A program made the position numbers and the translations under genes. Shown piece after piece: positions 9,389 to 17,081 of a DNA stretch of 64,000 bases. The stretch covers positions 1 to 64,000 of the forward strand of contig CAITVN010000121.1 in NCBI GenBank assembly GCA_903895855.1. Direction: 5' to 3'. The number at the start of each line of letters is the position of its first letter. The stretch's first letter is position 1. The notes beneath the pieces were generated by a model. It was not told the DNA's origin. It worked only from the letters and a program-made list of their open reading frames with translations, and made no database searches. Origin of the DNA: Oligoflexia bacterium. GTDB taxonomy: Bacteria; Bdellovibrionota; UBA1018.

Positions 9389-11226
9389 TCTGTCCTCCCG
9401 AGAGCTAGGAATTTGTCTTTGCTCTCACAATTGTCAATGACGTCTGCTTGAAATGATCCGAGTTCGTCTTCCCAAATTTCTGAATTTTTTCCGCTAACTG
9501 AAAGGCCAGCGCTGGTCTTACCCCAGTCCCAAGTCTTTTGAGAATTTTTCGATTTATCGGCCATTTTTTGTGACATTTTTTTGTACTCAGGATTGGCATT
9601 TTGCCACACAATATCTTGGCTCGCACCTTGGTAGATTTCGACTTCGACAAGCTGATTGTTATCGGCTATTTCTTGCAGCTGAATGTACATCCGTTCTGTG
9701 ATCGCTTGAAGCGATTTCTCGATCGCTGCTATGCTTGAGGTTTGGGCATCGTTTGCCCTCTTTTTTTGCTGGTGGGCCAGCTTCTTTAGCACATTAAACG
9801 CCTGCACATAGCGGTTAACCACTTGAAGTTGTGATTTGAGTTCACGTAGCTGTTCGGCAAGTTGCTCGGGTAGCGGAGAGTCAGCATCTTGATTCTTGTT
9901 CTTTTGTAGCTCTTGCTCGATTAGTTTTGCTTGGTCGAGTACTTCTTTCGAAAGTGCGGCCATGTCTTTGTCGGCCTGACTCACTAATGTCTGGTGTTGA
10001 CTGATTTCTGCGATCGCTAAATTGATTTCGGTTTGTCTTGATATGAATAGGGGGCTTCGAATCCACTCGCCACTCACAATAAAAGGCACATCGCTTTGCT
10101 TGCGAACGGTTTGAATAGCTAACTGATAAAATCGGGGTAATGGTTTCGCGTTATCGCCGTAATACTGATCAAGGTAGAGGTAGGCGGGGCCGTAAGTTTT
10201 CTTGAAACTCTGGATTGCTTTCAATGATTCAGGAAAAAGGCAAAGTTCGTTGAATGCCATCGCCATCACCATCGGGGCTTCGGGTGCGAACGTTTTCTTG
10301 AGATGACCGGCCTGTAGACTGACCACTGTTCCGATGGCATCTCGGTGAAAGTCACCTTGAAGTTGTGCCCACGCTAGATCTGAAAGAGCTTGATTGAGTG
10401 CATTTGAATTTTTAGAAACCTGCTTCAGGTTGAGTACGGCTTCGTCGAAGTTTTGTTGTTGAAATTGAGCTCTAGCAAGCAAAATGCGTAGGTTGTCGTT
10501 CAAATTCTTAAGCGAAGCGTCGCGGTTTGTGAGGGCGAAGTAGGGTTTGAGGGCCTGAGAGGCCTCGATACTTTGTGCTTTTGCGGCTGCGTAAACACCT
10601 TTGAGGGCTAGGTTGAAATCAGGGTGTTCGCTCGAGGCACTCATGGCTTTTTCAAAAAGCGTCTTCGCTAGTTTGTTGTCAGGATTCGAAATCGAGAGGG
10701 TATATCGAAAGAGAGATTTTTTAAGTTGTGATGAAAGTGCAGGTGAAGACATGAGCAGCCCGAGGGTTTCGAGCTGTGCGGGTGATTGCTTGATGAGTGT
10801 CGGATAATGGGTGCGAATCTGGTCTAAACACTCAAAGCTAGCGAGCAGGATCGCAGCGGTTTCGGGAGCTTGGGTGAGCAGGGCGGGCTTTTCGATTATC
10901 GAACCGAAGGCGTCGAATGAGAGGTGTGTTGAGTGATTCAAACCGAGGCCTCTTGCGATCCAATACTCGGCAAAGGCTTTTTGGGTGGGTGATTTTGCGA
11001 TTTTTCGGTAAGCAAACCCAGAGACCACCGCCCTTGCGCCATTTGGATTCACTCGAAGGGTTCGATAGAATTCGGTGGTCCACTTTTTCGATAACCATTT
11101 TGGTTGTTCGCTCCAAGATTCGGCTTCGCTACAGGCATTGGTGAGTACCGGAATCACAGCGGTTTCGGCATGAACCGTTAGACTGCCGATGATCGTCGCG
11201 AACGCGATTACGATAAGTGAAATCAT
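9385..11226 (-). CDS. Periplasmic TPR/coiled-coil protein, GltC/GltE-like
   Basis: A 613-residue protein with a cleavable signal peptide (cleavage likely after VHA near residue 20; no lipobox). The first ~380 residues are helical repeats with TPR character (AEYWIARGLGL, LAWAQLQGDF). Residues ~400-520 are a long charged coiled coil, and the C-terminus is polar. It starts 4 bp inside the end of the barrel gene. In Myxococcus a periplasmic TPR protein (GltC) pairs with two outer-membrane barrels of the gliding complex, and Bdellovibrio carries related clusters. Family membership rests on architecture and neighbours, not on a diagnostic motif, so I give no symbol. Confidence 0.68.
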   Translation of the reverse strand: MISLIVIAFATIIGSLTVHAETAVIPVLTNACSEAESWSEQPKWLSKKWTTEFYRTLRVNPNGARAVVSGFAYRKIAKSPTQKAFAEYWIARGLGLNHSTHLSFDAFGSIIEKPALLTQAPETAAILLASFECLDQIRTHYPTLIKQSPAQLETLGLLMSSPALSSQLKKSLFRYTLSISNPDNKLAKTLFEKAMSASSEHPDFNLALKGVYAAAKAQSIEASQALKPYFALTNRDASLKNLNDNLRILLARAQFQQQNFDEAVLNLKQVSKNSNALNQALSDLAWAQLQGDFHRDAIGTVVSLQAGHLKKTFAPEAPMVMAMAFNELCLFPESLKAIQSFKKTYGPAYLYLDQYYGDNAKPLPRFYQLAIQTVRKQSDVPFIVSGEWIRSPLFISRQTEINLAIAEISQHQTLVSQADKDMAALSKEVLDQAKLIEQELQKNKNQDADSPLPEQLAEQLRELKSQLQVVNRYVQAFNVLKKLAHQQKKRANDAQTSSIAAIEKSLQAITERMYIQLQEIADNNQLVEVEIYQGASQDIVWQNANPEYKKMSQKMADKSKNSQKTWDWGKTSAGLSVSGKNSEIWEDELGSFQADVIDNCESKDKFLALGRTE

Positions 11227-12011
11227 TTTGCGCCCCCTGTGTGGCTATTCGAATTGCCGACGCCGCCTCCGATGAGAAAATCGAAGCCCAAGGTAACGGC
11301 GTTATTCCAATTGTTTCGTTGTCCAACGACCTGGCCCATTTTGGTTGGAATGACTTTCTGGACGATGGTTTCGCGGTAATATTGAAGACGGTAATCGAGC
11401 CGAAGACTAATCGTCTGATTGAGGTAAACTTGTTGTCCGACGCCGGCGCCCGGTGTGAAATAGGTGCCTGATTCAGTTGCGGTGGCGCCCATTCCCGCCA
11501 TTAAGTGCATGTCGTAATAGATGATCGATTTTCCTACTAAGCTCAGTTTACCGTAGAGAATGTTCGCGGTGATTTCTCCTCCTAAGTAGTAGTAGGGTGG
11601 GTTGATGTTTGTGGTGGCTCCAACTCGGTCTTCGAAAAATTGTAGAGCTGACGATTTTGAGACCATGTGTTTCCAACCGGTAAAGTTTAGCGCGAAGTAT
11701 TCACTGAAGTGGTAGCCTATCAGGCCTCCCCAACAACTCATGTTCAAGAAGGGGTCTGATCCGATGATGCCGGCAAATGCGCCGAATTCAAATTTTCTTT
11801 CTTTTGAGTAGAGTCGATTTTGAACTACCCCAAGTTCGCTTTCTTCTCCTTGGGCCCAGTATTTTTCTTTGATTTTTTCTACATTGAGTTCATTCGAGGT
11901 TTCAGCTGGCTCACTGGCCGATGCGTTTGTTTCGGGGGTCGGTCCGTTTTCGGCGCTGGCAGTTGTCATCTGAGAATGAGTGATGAGGGCTGCGAGCAAA
12001 AAGGTTTTCAT
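11223..12011 (-). CDS. Outer-membrane beta-barrel protein (CglE / GltA-GltB-like, OMP_myx_plus type)
   Basis: A 262-residue protein with a signal peptide, a short Ala/Thr/Ser-rich linker, and then the stretch GVVQNRLYSKERKFEFG followed by SDPFLN and GYHFSEYFALNFTG. I associate this arrangement with the myxobacterial outer-membrane barrel family of gliding clusters. Alternating aromatic strands continue to the C-terminus. It lies 2 bp after the GltG-like gene and overlaps the TPR gene by 4 bp. The expected role is an outer-membrane anchor for the trans-envelope complex. Whether it corresponds to CglE, GltA or GltB cannot be settled by eye. Confidence 0.78.
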   Translation of the reverse strand: MKTFLLAALITHSQMTTASAENGPTPETNASASEPAETSNELNVEKIKEKYWAQGEESELGVVQNRLYSKERKFEFGAFAGIIGSDPFLNMSCWGGLIGYHFSEYFALNFTGWKHMVSKSSALQFFEDRVGATTNINPPYYYLGGEITANILYGKLSLVGKSIIYYDMHLMAGMGATATESGTYFTPGAGVGQQVYLNQTISLRLDYRLQYYRETIVQKVIPTKMGQVVGQRNNWNNAVTLGFDFLIGGGVGNSNSHTGGAK

Positions 12012-12013
12012 GG

Positions 12014-13570
12014 TTAGCCTCCCAATGTCTTGAATACGAATGGGTAGGTCACCGGTACATCGATGCCACCTTTAGGTTGTGGAAATTTCCAGGTCAGTAG
12101 TCTTCGAATCACACAGTCTTCTAAGCGTGGATCTGGCAGTGTGCTTGTTTTAACTGCAGTTGAGCTGACTAGGCCGCCAGATGAAATGGTGAAGTGCAAA
12201 ATGAGTTTGCCTTCTAAGTCGGGTGAGCGAATCATCGCACTTTCGTAGCAGTATCTCACTTCAGAAGCGTGCTTGTGAATGATTTCACCGACTTCATCTT
12301 TTGTTAAACCTTCTTCAACTTGGGCAAGAAGTGATTCGAGTTGAACGAGCATTTTTCCTTGGCCTTTGAGTTGTGCTTGGCTGCCGGTTTTGTACCCGAC
12401 GCCGCCGCTGACGCCATTTTTTCCGCCGACCGTGCCAACATCAGTCGTCGCAATGTTGCGTGAATTGATGCCGGGTGAGGCGGTGAGTGAGTCAGTGAGC
12501 GAGTGGGCAAGAATGGTTTTTTGTGAATCAGCGACACTGCCTGACGCAAAGTTAGATTGGGCCAAGAGTTTTGTCATGCCGCCTTTGAGTAATCCGCTCA
12601 CTGCGCTTTGAAGGGCTTTTGCTCGGAATGCTTGTGCTATTGCAGTTTTTTCTGCCTTCTCGGCTTTCACGACTTGTGTAGTTTGTGAACCGGTTCGGGT
12701 GCCCTTGGCTTCGGCCGGAGTGCCGCTACCTTTGCTTTGATCCATGACGATACGAGTGTATTGGGCCGGAATTTCAGTGATGCTATCAGCGAATTGCATG
12801 GGTTTTTTTGAAGGCAAGATCCACGTGAGGCCGAGCAGTGCAGTGAGTGCGGCAGCTGAGAATTGGGTGGCCCGCTTGAAATTTCTATCTGCCGTGTCTG
12901 TGTTGGTGGTCTGGTCTTTTTTGTCGAGGTAATTTTTCTGAAAGAGCTCGTCAGAAAGTTTGGAAAAATCTGCAATGATCCAAAACAGGTCGCGCTTAGC
13001 GGGATCAAAAATTTTGATTGTGTTGCTTGACTCTGCCGATGTCTGTTCGTTTGCGAGTAGTGTGAGAATCTTGTTATCATTCAAAATAATTTCAAGTGGG
13101 TTTTGTTTTGAATGAATGACGATTTGTTTACCTTTTTGCGTGAAGGTGAACGGAGTTTCTTTGTGGGTATTTGGGTAAGTATTTGGCTCAGTATTTGGGT
13201 AAATGGCATCAAGAATCCAGGGTGAGGCGGCATTTCCGGCGCATTTAAAGAGGGTAACTTTTGAGGTGTGGCCTTCGTTAGCTTGACCCGTGAATAGGGT
13301 TGAGAGTGCTTGGCTCTCGGTGACTGTGATCTCGGTCGAACCGAGCTTCGCGGTCTCGTTGAGTGAGACGACTTTAAGATTGTCGGTTTGAGCCGAGAGT
13401 GAGCGAAGGCGAAAAGCGGCATTGGCTCCTACTCTTTGAATCAGTTCGAGAATCCATTGCCCTTGGCCAGGAAGCTGAATCAGTTCTTCGCCCGACCAAG
13501 TCAGTTGAGTTTTTGACGAAGTCTGAGAGTGACCGCTTGTAGTCAAGTTAATGAGAAAAGTCTTGCTCAT
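12014..13570 (-). CDS. GltG/PglI-like membrane protein with AgmX/PglI (TonB-like) C-terminal domain
   Basis: A 518-residue protein. The N-terminal ~230 residues are cytoplasmic and may be a divergent FHA-like domain. One membrane span lies at about 235-253 (ALTALLGLTW). A periplasmic linker rich in Gly, Thr and Gln follows, and residues ~425-518 form the AgmX/PglI tail: GEIIHKHASEVRYCYE, then LEGKLILHFTISSGG, then VTYPFVF at the end. This one-pass, TonB-like plan is that of GltG/PglI in the Myxococcus gliding machine, which passes energy from an AglRQS motor to the outer membrane. No motor genes lie in this window. The gene overlaps the preceding small gene by 4 bp. Confidence 0.82.
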   Translation of the reverse strand: MSKTFLINLTTSGHSQTSSKTQLTWSGEELIQLPGQGQWILELIQRVGANAAFRLRSLSAQTDNLKVVSLNETAKLGSTEITVTESQALSTLFTGQANEGHTSKVTLFKCAGNAASPWILDAIYPNTEPNTYPNTHKETPFTFTQKGKQIVIHSKQNPLEIILNDNKILTLLANEQTSAESSNTIKIFDPAKRDLFWIIADFSKLSDELFQKNYLDKKDQTTNTDTADRNFKRATQFSAAALTALLGLTWILPSKKPMQFADSITEIPAQYTRIVMDQSKGSGTPAEAKGTRTGSQTTQVVKAEKAEKTAIAQAFRAKALQSAVSGLLKGGMTKLLAQSNFASGSVADSQKTILAHSLTDSLTASPGINSRNIATTDVGTVGGKNGVSGGVGYKTGSQAQLKGQGKMLVQLESLLAQVEEGLTKDEVGEIIHKHASEVRYCYESAMIRSPDLEGKLILHFTISSGGLVSSTAVKTSTLPDPRLEDCVIRRLLTWKFPQPKGGIDVPVTYPFVFKTLGG

Positions 13571-13872
13571 GGAAGTAGCCTCATTTCGTCGAGACTGAGA
13601 GCGACTTCGGTGCGAAATCCACCTCGTTTGCGGTAAAGGTGTCTTTGGTTCTTTCTTCGTTGTTTTTCAGAAAGCTGATTGAGTGAGTCGAGGGGGCGTT
13701 TATTCATTCCTTCGACAATTTGGTCTTCAAAATCGATAATCTTTTGGCGTTTTGGAGCTTCACTGGCGCTTGCGGTAATGCTTGCCGAAAAAAAACTCGC
13801 CACCACGGCTGCCCAAGTTAGGCCGGCAGCGAGCGAGGCGATATTAACGGTGAAAGATGACCTTGGGTTCAT
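13567..13872 (-). CDS. Small exported protein heading the Glt-like operon (CglF-like position)
   Basis: A 101-residue protein with an N-terminal signal or anchor (SLAAGLTWAAVVASFF) and a mature part that is strongly basic and helical (EKQRRKNQRHLYRKRGG). Length, export signal and position before a GltG-like gene recall CglF of gliding clusters, but I see no decisive motif. The ATG lies 6 nt after a good -10 box (promoter at 13879-13907) and has no Shine-Dalgarno, so the transcript is probably leaderless. Confidence 0.6.
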   Translation of the reverse strand: MNPRSSFTVNIASLAAGLTWAAVVASFFSASITASASEAPKRQKIIDFEDQIVEGMNKRPLDSLNQLSEKQRRKNQRHLYRKRGGFRTEVALSLDEMRLLP

Positions 13873-13878
13873 ATGTTA

Positions 13879-13907
13879 ACTATAACTAATAAAGTTAAGA
13901 AATACAA
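13879..13907 (-). promoter_or_regulatory. Sigma70-type promoter of the Glt-like operon
   Basis: On the minus strand TTGTAT (13907-13902) and TATAGT (13884-13879) are separated by exactly 17 bp. The -10 box ends 6 nt before the ATG of the first operon gene, so transcription would start at or next to the start codon. Confidence 0.6.
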
Positions 13908-13969
13908 ACAAAATGCTAGGTTGTTGAAATGACGTGATATTCTGGCTAATTGGGGGCAAAATAGGTCTG

Positions 13970-15301
13970 ATGAGGCGCTTGGTTGAGGGATTGAACTCTC
14001 GTTCACAGTTGAGGCGGGGTATGTACCTGTTGTGGTTCGAGGGCGCAATGGCCATGGCGTTTGAGACCTGGGTGGGCCCGGGGTACATGAGTGCCTTGGC
14101 GGGCGAGCTCAAAATACCTGTGATTTGGGTGACACTGCTCACAGCATTACCCTGGGTTGGGGCTAGTGGACAAATTCTTGCACTTTCGAGGATTGCGCAG
14201 ATTCAGTCGTTGCGTCGATTTTGCGTAAAATTGGCGGCGGCGGCCAGGCTCTTGTGGGCAATTCCGATTTTTGCCGGTTGGGCCGCCGGGCTTTATTGTA
14301 TGAATACTGGAAAACCTTTTCCGATAGAAGCCTGGTTCACCTTAACTGTTGTCACCGCGTCGATCGCTTCACTAGTCGGAAGTGTGAGTGGTATTGCGTG
14401 GCTCAGTTGGATGCGAAGGTTGATTCCCAGTATTTTGCATGGCCGGTTTTTTGGAGTTCGCCAAGGTTTCACCATGGGTTCGGTCATGCTGGCAAACTTA
14501 ATTGCTGCCGCTCTATTGGGTTATCAAACCGGAGGTTACCGAATTGGCCTCGCAATTATTGGTGCTCTTGCGCTCACGGCCGCTTTTTTTTCGACTCGTT
14601 GGTTGAGTTTTGTACCCGACGAACCCTCAGTCTCGCCCGGTGTGATCGATGAGGTTAGAAAGCCTAACTACACGATCGCTGAAATGGTTGCCCTTTTTAA
14701 GGGCGAGGGGCGCTCATTTTCTAAATACATGATATTCAGTGCCTGTTTTCAGATGGCAGTCACTGTCGCAGGGCCGTATTTTCCGTATTACTTCACCCAT
14801 GAAGTAAAAATCTCACTGTCGACTTTTGCGTTTTGGTCAATTCTCACTAATTTGGGAGCGTTCGTTTCTGCGCGGTTCTGGGGCCGAACGCTAGATCGTT
14901 CAGATCCTCATCGAGTTCTGTGGGCGGGGTGTTTGTTGATCAGTCTTTCGCCGCTACCTTATGCGTTTGCCAGTTTTCAGGCGCAATACTACATCGGGCC
15001 AATAGAATATTTTTTTAATGGCGTCGCTTGGTCAGCCTTTCAGATTGCCATGCTAAAAATTCTTTACCGCGAAGTGCCCAAGGCCACCGACACCTTATTT
15101 TTCTCAGTATACACCGCCCTATTTGGTCTAGGTGGTGCTCTCGGAACTTTTGGTGGAGGATTTCTCGCTGATCAGTTTTTGAAGCTCAGCGGATTTCAAA
15201 CTCTCTGGTGGGTGGCCTCTGGTATTCGCCTGAGTGTATTTCTATCTGCCGCCTACTATTTTTCTGTGCATTCGCGGATACCGGCGAAGCTAGCGAGTTG
15301 A
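13970..15301 (+). CDS. Major facilitator superfamily permease
   Basis: A polytopic protein of about 443 residues with roughly 12 hydrophobic segments and an MFS-like half-repeat (for example WVGPGYMSALAGEL near the N-terminus and FGLGGALGTFGGGFLAD near the C-terminus). The frame opens at a GTG at 13934. I prefer the ATG at 13970, which puts a normal cytoplasmic start (MRRLVEGLN) before the first span. The substrate cannot be read from the sequence. It is transcribed divergently from the Glt-like operon and stands alone. Confidence 0.78.
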   Translation: MRRLVEGLNSRSQLRRGMYLLWFEGAMAMAFETWVGPGYMSALAGELKIPVIWVTLLTALPWVGASGQILALSRIAQIQSLRRFCVKLAAAARLLWAIPIFAGWAAGLYCMNTGKPFPIEAWFTLTVVTASIASLVGSVSGIAWLSWMRRLIPSILHGRFFGVRQGFTMGSVMLANLIAAALLGYQTGGYRIGLAIIGALALTAAFFSTRWLSFVPDEPSVSPGVIDEVRKPNYTIAEMVALFKGEGRSFSKYMIFSACFQMAVTVAGPYFPYYFTHEVKISLSTFAFWSILTNLGAFVSARFWGRTLDRSDPHRVLWAGCLLISLSPLPYAFASFQAQYYIGPIEYFFNGVAWSAFQIAMLKILYREVPKATDTLFFSVYTALFGLGGALGTFGGGFLADQFLKLSGFQTLWWVASGIRLSVFLSAAYYFSVHSRIPAKLAS

Positions 15302-15480
15302 AGGTTATTACACAGAAATTCAGCGCTGAAGTCTACTCAAAGTTTGCGGGTCATTCGAGACACAACCTAAACCCAACGTGGCTTGAAAATCACCGGGTGA
15401 CTTTTTTGATCTTTTCCTACATTCTGTTGATAGATCGAATACAGTGTTGAGTATTTTTGTTTACCTAAAGGGGATTCAGT

Positions 15481-16599
15481 ATGAACAATAGAAACGTTTT
15501 GTATTGCTATCTAACGGCAGCATTTATTTTTGTGGGTAGCATCACTCTCGAGAATGCCGAGGCCAAGAATATTTGTGCACAAGGAACTCAGATTGACGGG
15601 CTTGATGCGGGTGACTCATGCAGTGTCTTGGGTTTCACCTATGATTCGAGCGCTGGTCAGAATGCCTATGAGGTTCTGGTTTCTGGCGTAACCGGTACTT
15701 TGTACCGGTCGGCGACTGAGAACTCAGGTGAAGTGACTATTCCTCAGGGAGTCGTTTACTGTGCTGATGACAAATATAATGGCAGTGAAAGGTGTAAATG
15801 TTGGAATGATGCTAAACAGTACATTCCTAAGATCTGTACCAGTCAGAAGATGACCTTCAAGTCCGGGCCGACCCAATCTTGTGACGACAAGGGAGTGTTT
15901 GTGAGTTGGGGTACTGACATCTCAGAAGGTGCCACTAAGAAAACGGGTCACACCATTGGCAAAGATCACTTTCAGTGGTCGTGGATAATTAAAAATGTGG
16001 TTTGTAGCTATTCGGGACCAAAAACCTGCGCACAAGGAAGTCTTGTTTCGGTGAATGGGGTTTCTAAATGTAGTTTAGGCACTTTTACCGCAGTTTCTGG
16101 TCAGAAATACTCAATTAATTTTGAAAAGAATTCGGTTGTCACTTCTTCAGTTGTGGGGCCCGATTGTGATGCCTACGCGAAGTCTGCTGCTCAGTTTGGG
16201 AAACAGAATCTTGATTTAAACTGCAGGTACGGGGCCGGCGCTTGGGCCTATGTCAATCTGGGCTGGCAAGCTGATTATAATTCTCACAAAGACTGGTGTG
16301 ACAAGTTAGCGGTTGAGAAGACAACGGCAGAGACGTTGATTGGCTATAATAAAGACCGCGCAACGGCGATTCTTGCGTGTCGGGCCGCAAAAACTGAAGC
16401 TGCTAATTTTTGCGTCGATTATAGCAAGAAAGTTGCGATTCTTAGGGCGGGTAATACCGCGCTAGGCTGTGATCTTGAGAAGCACGCTGCGTTTGCGCCA
16501 GGAAAAGATTATTGTTTAGCGAACACCGACTCTGTGAAAAGTAAAAATCTTTTGCAGTTCTTTAAAGATGAACTAAAGAAATGCATTCAAGATAAGTAA
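15481..16599 (+). CDS. Cysteine-rich secreted protein of unknown function
   Basis: A 372-residue protein with a signal peptide ending near ENAEA and about twenty cysteines spread over the mature chain (GSERCKCWNDAKQYIP, CAQGSLVSVNGVSKC, NLDLNCRYG). This implies many disulfides in an extracellular or periplasmic protein. The C-terminal third is more helical with Cys pairs. I recognise no family. AAAGGGG precedes the ATG at a proper distance. The gene is monocistronic and converges on the rhodanese gene. Confidence 0.72.
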   Translation: MNNRNVLYCYLTAAFIFVGSITLENAEAKNICAQGTQIDGLDAGDSCSVLGFTYDSSAGQNAYEVLVSGVTGTLYRSATENSGEVTIPQGVVYCADDKYNGSERCKCWNDAKQYIPKICTSQKMTFKSGPTQSCDDKGVFVSWGTDISEGATKKTGHTIGKDHFQWSWIIKNVVCSYSGPKTCAQGSLVSVNGVSKCSLGTFTAVSGQKYSINFEKNSVVTSSVVGPDCDAYAKSAAQFGKQNLDLNCRYGAGAWAYVNLGWQADYNSHKDWCDKLAVEKTTAETLIGYNKDRATAILACRAAKTEAANFCVDYSKKVAILRAGNTALGCDLEKHAAFAPGKDYCLANTDSVKSKNLLQFFKDELKKCIQDK

Positions 16600-16628
16600 G
16601 TTTTCCTTCGCGTGCTGCCTTTTTCGGG

Positions 16629-17051
16629 CTAAGGACTCTTGACTGTGGGTAAGCCCGCAGCTTGCCAGGTATTGAATCCACCTAGGTTTGAAACCTTGTA
16701 CCCTTTTTCTGCTAACGCATCAGCCACGATTCCTGAGCGATGACCTGATCGGCAATAGAGTATGATTTCTTTATCTTTTGGATGTTTGTCGAGAAACGCC
16801 TTCCATTCAGGGGCATTCGCGTCGATTTTACTCTTCGCCATCCACTGGGCCCCTTGAATCATTCCTTCTTTGACTTCTGATTCTTCACGTACATCGAGCA
16901 CGACGGCGAAATCGTTTTTCATCAAGCCTTGAGTCTCTAGTGGAGTGATTGATTGCACTTTTGTTCCTTTCGAAAAACAACCGCTTGTTGATAAGGCAAC
17001 TAGTGTCATTAGGCAGGTAGTGGTCGCAAGTCGAAGAATTCTCTTTTTCAT
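16629..17051 (-). CDS. Rhodanese-like lipoprotein
   Basis: A 140-residue protein with a lipoprotein-type signal ending in TSGC (Cys25) and one rhodanese domain: the early VVLDVREESEV motif, and the active-site loop YCRSGHRSG with catalytic Cys100. Single-domain rhodaneses carry persulfide sulfur or act as redox or binding modules. An envelope-anchored copy suggests sulfur or thiol chemistry at the membrane. The ORF is complete and of normal length for the family. Confidence 0.85.
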   Translation of the reverse strand: MKKRILRLATTTCLMTLVALSTSGCFSKGTKVQSITPLETQGLMKNDFAVVLDVREESEVKEGMIQGAQWMAKSKIDANAPEWKAFLDKHPKDKEIILYCRSGHRSGIVADALAEKGYKVSNLGGFNTWQAAGLPTVKSP

Positions 17052-17081
17052 GCGTCTTAAACTACACCCGACCCACTAAAA

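Noticed and set aside
12304-13422. Several overlapping minus-strand frames inside the GltG-like gene
   Set aside because: Out-of-frame shadows with biased composition; the GltG-like frame has a membrane span and a recognised C-terminal domain.
14221-14652. 143-codon frame inside the MFS gene
   Set aside because: Out-of-frame shadow; the MFS frame has clear membrane periodicity across the same stretch.
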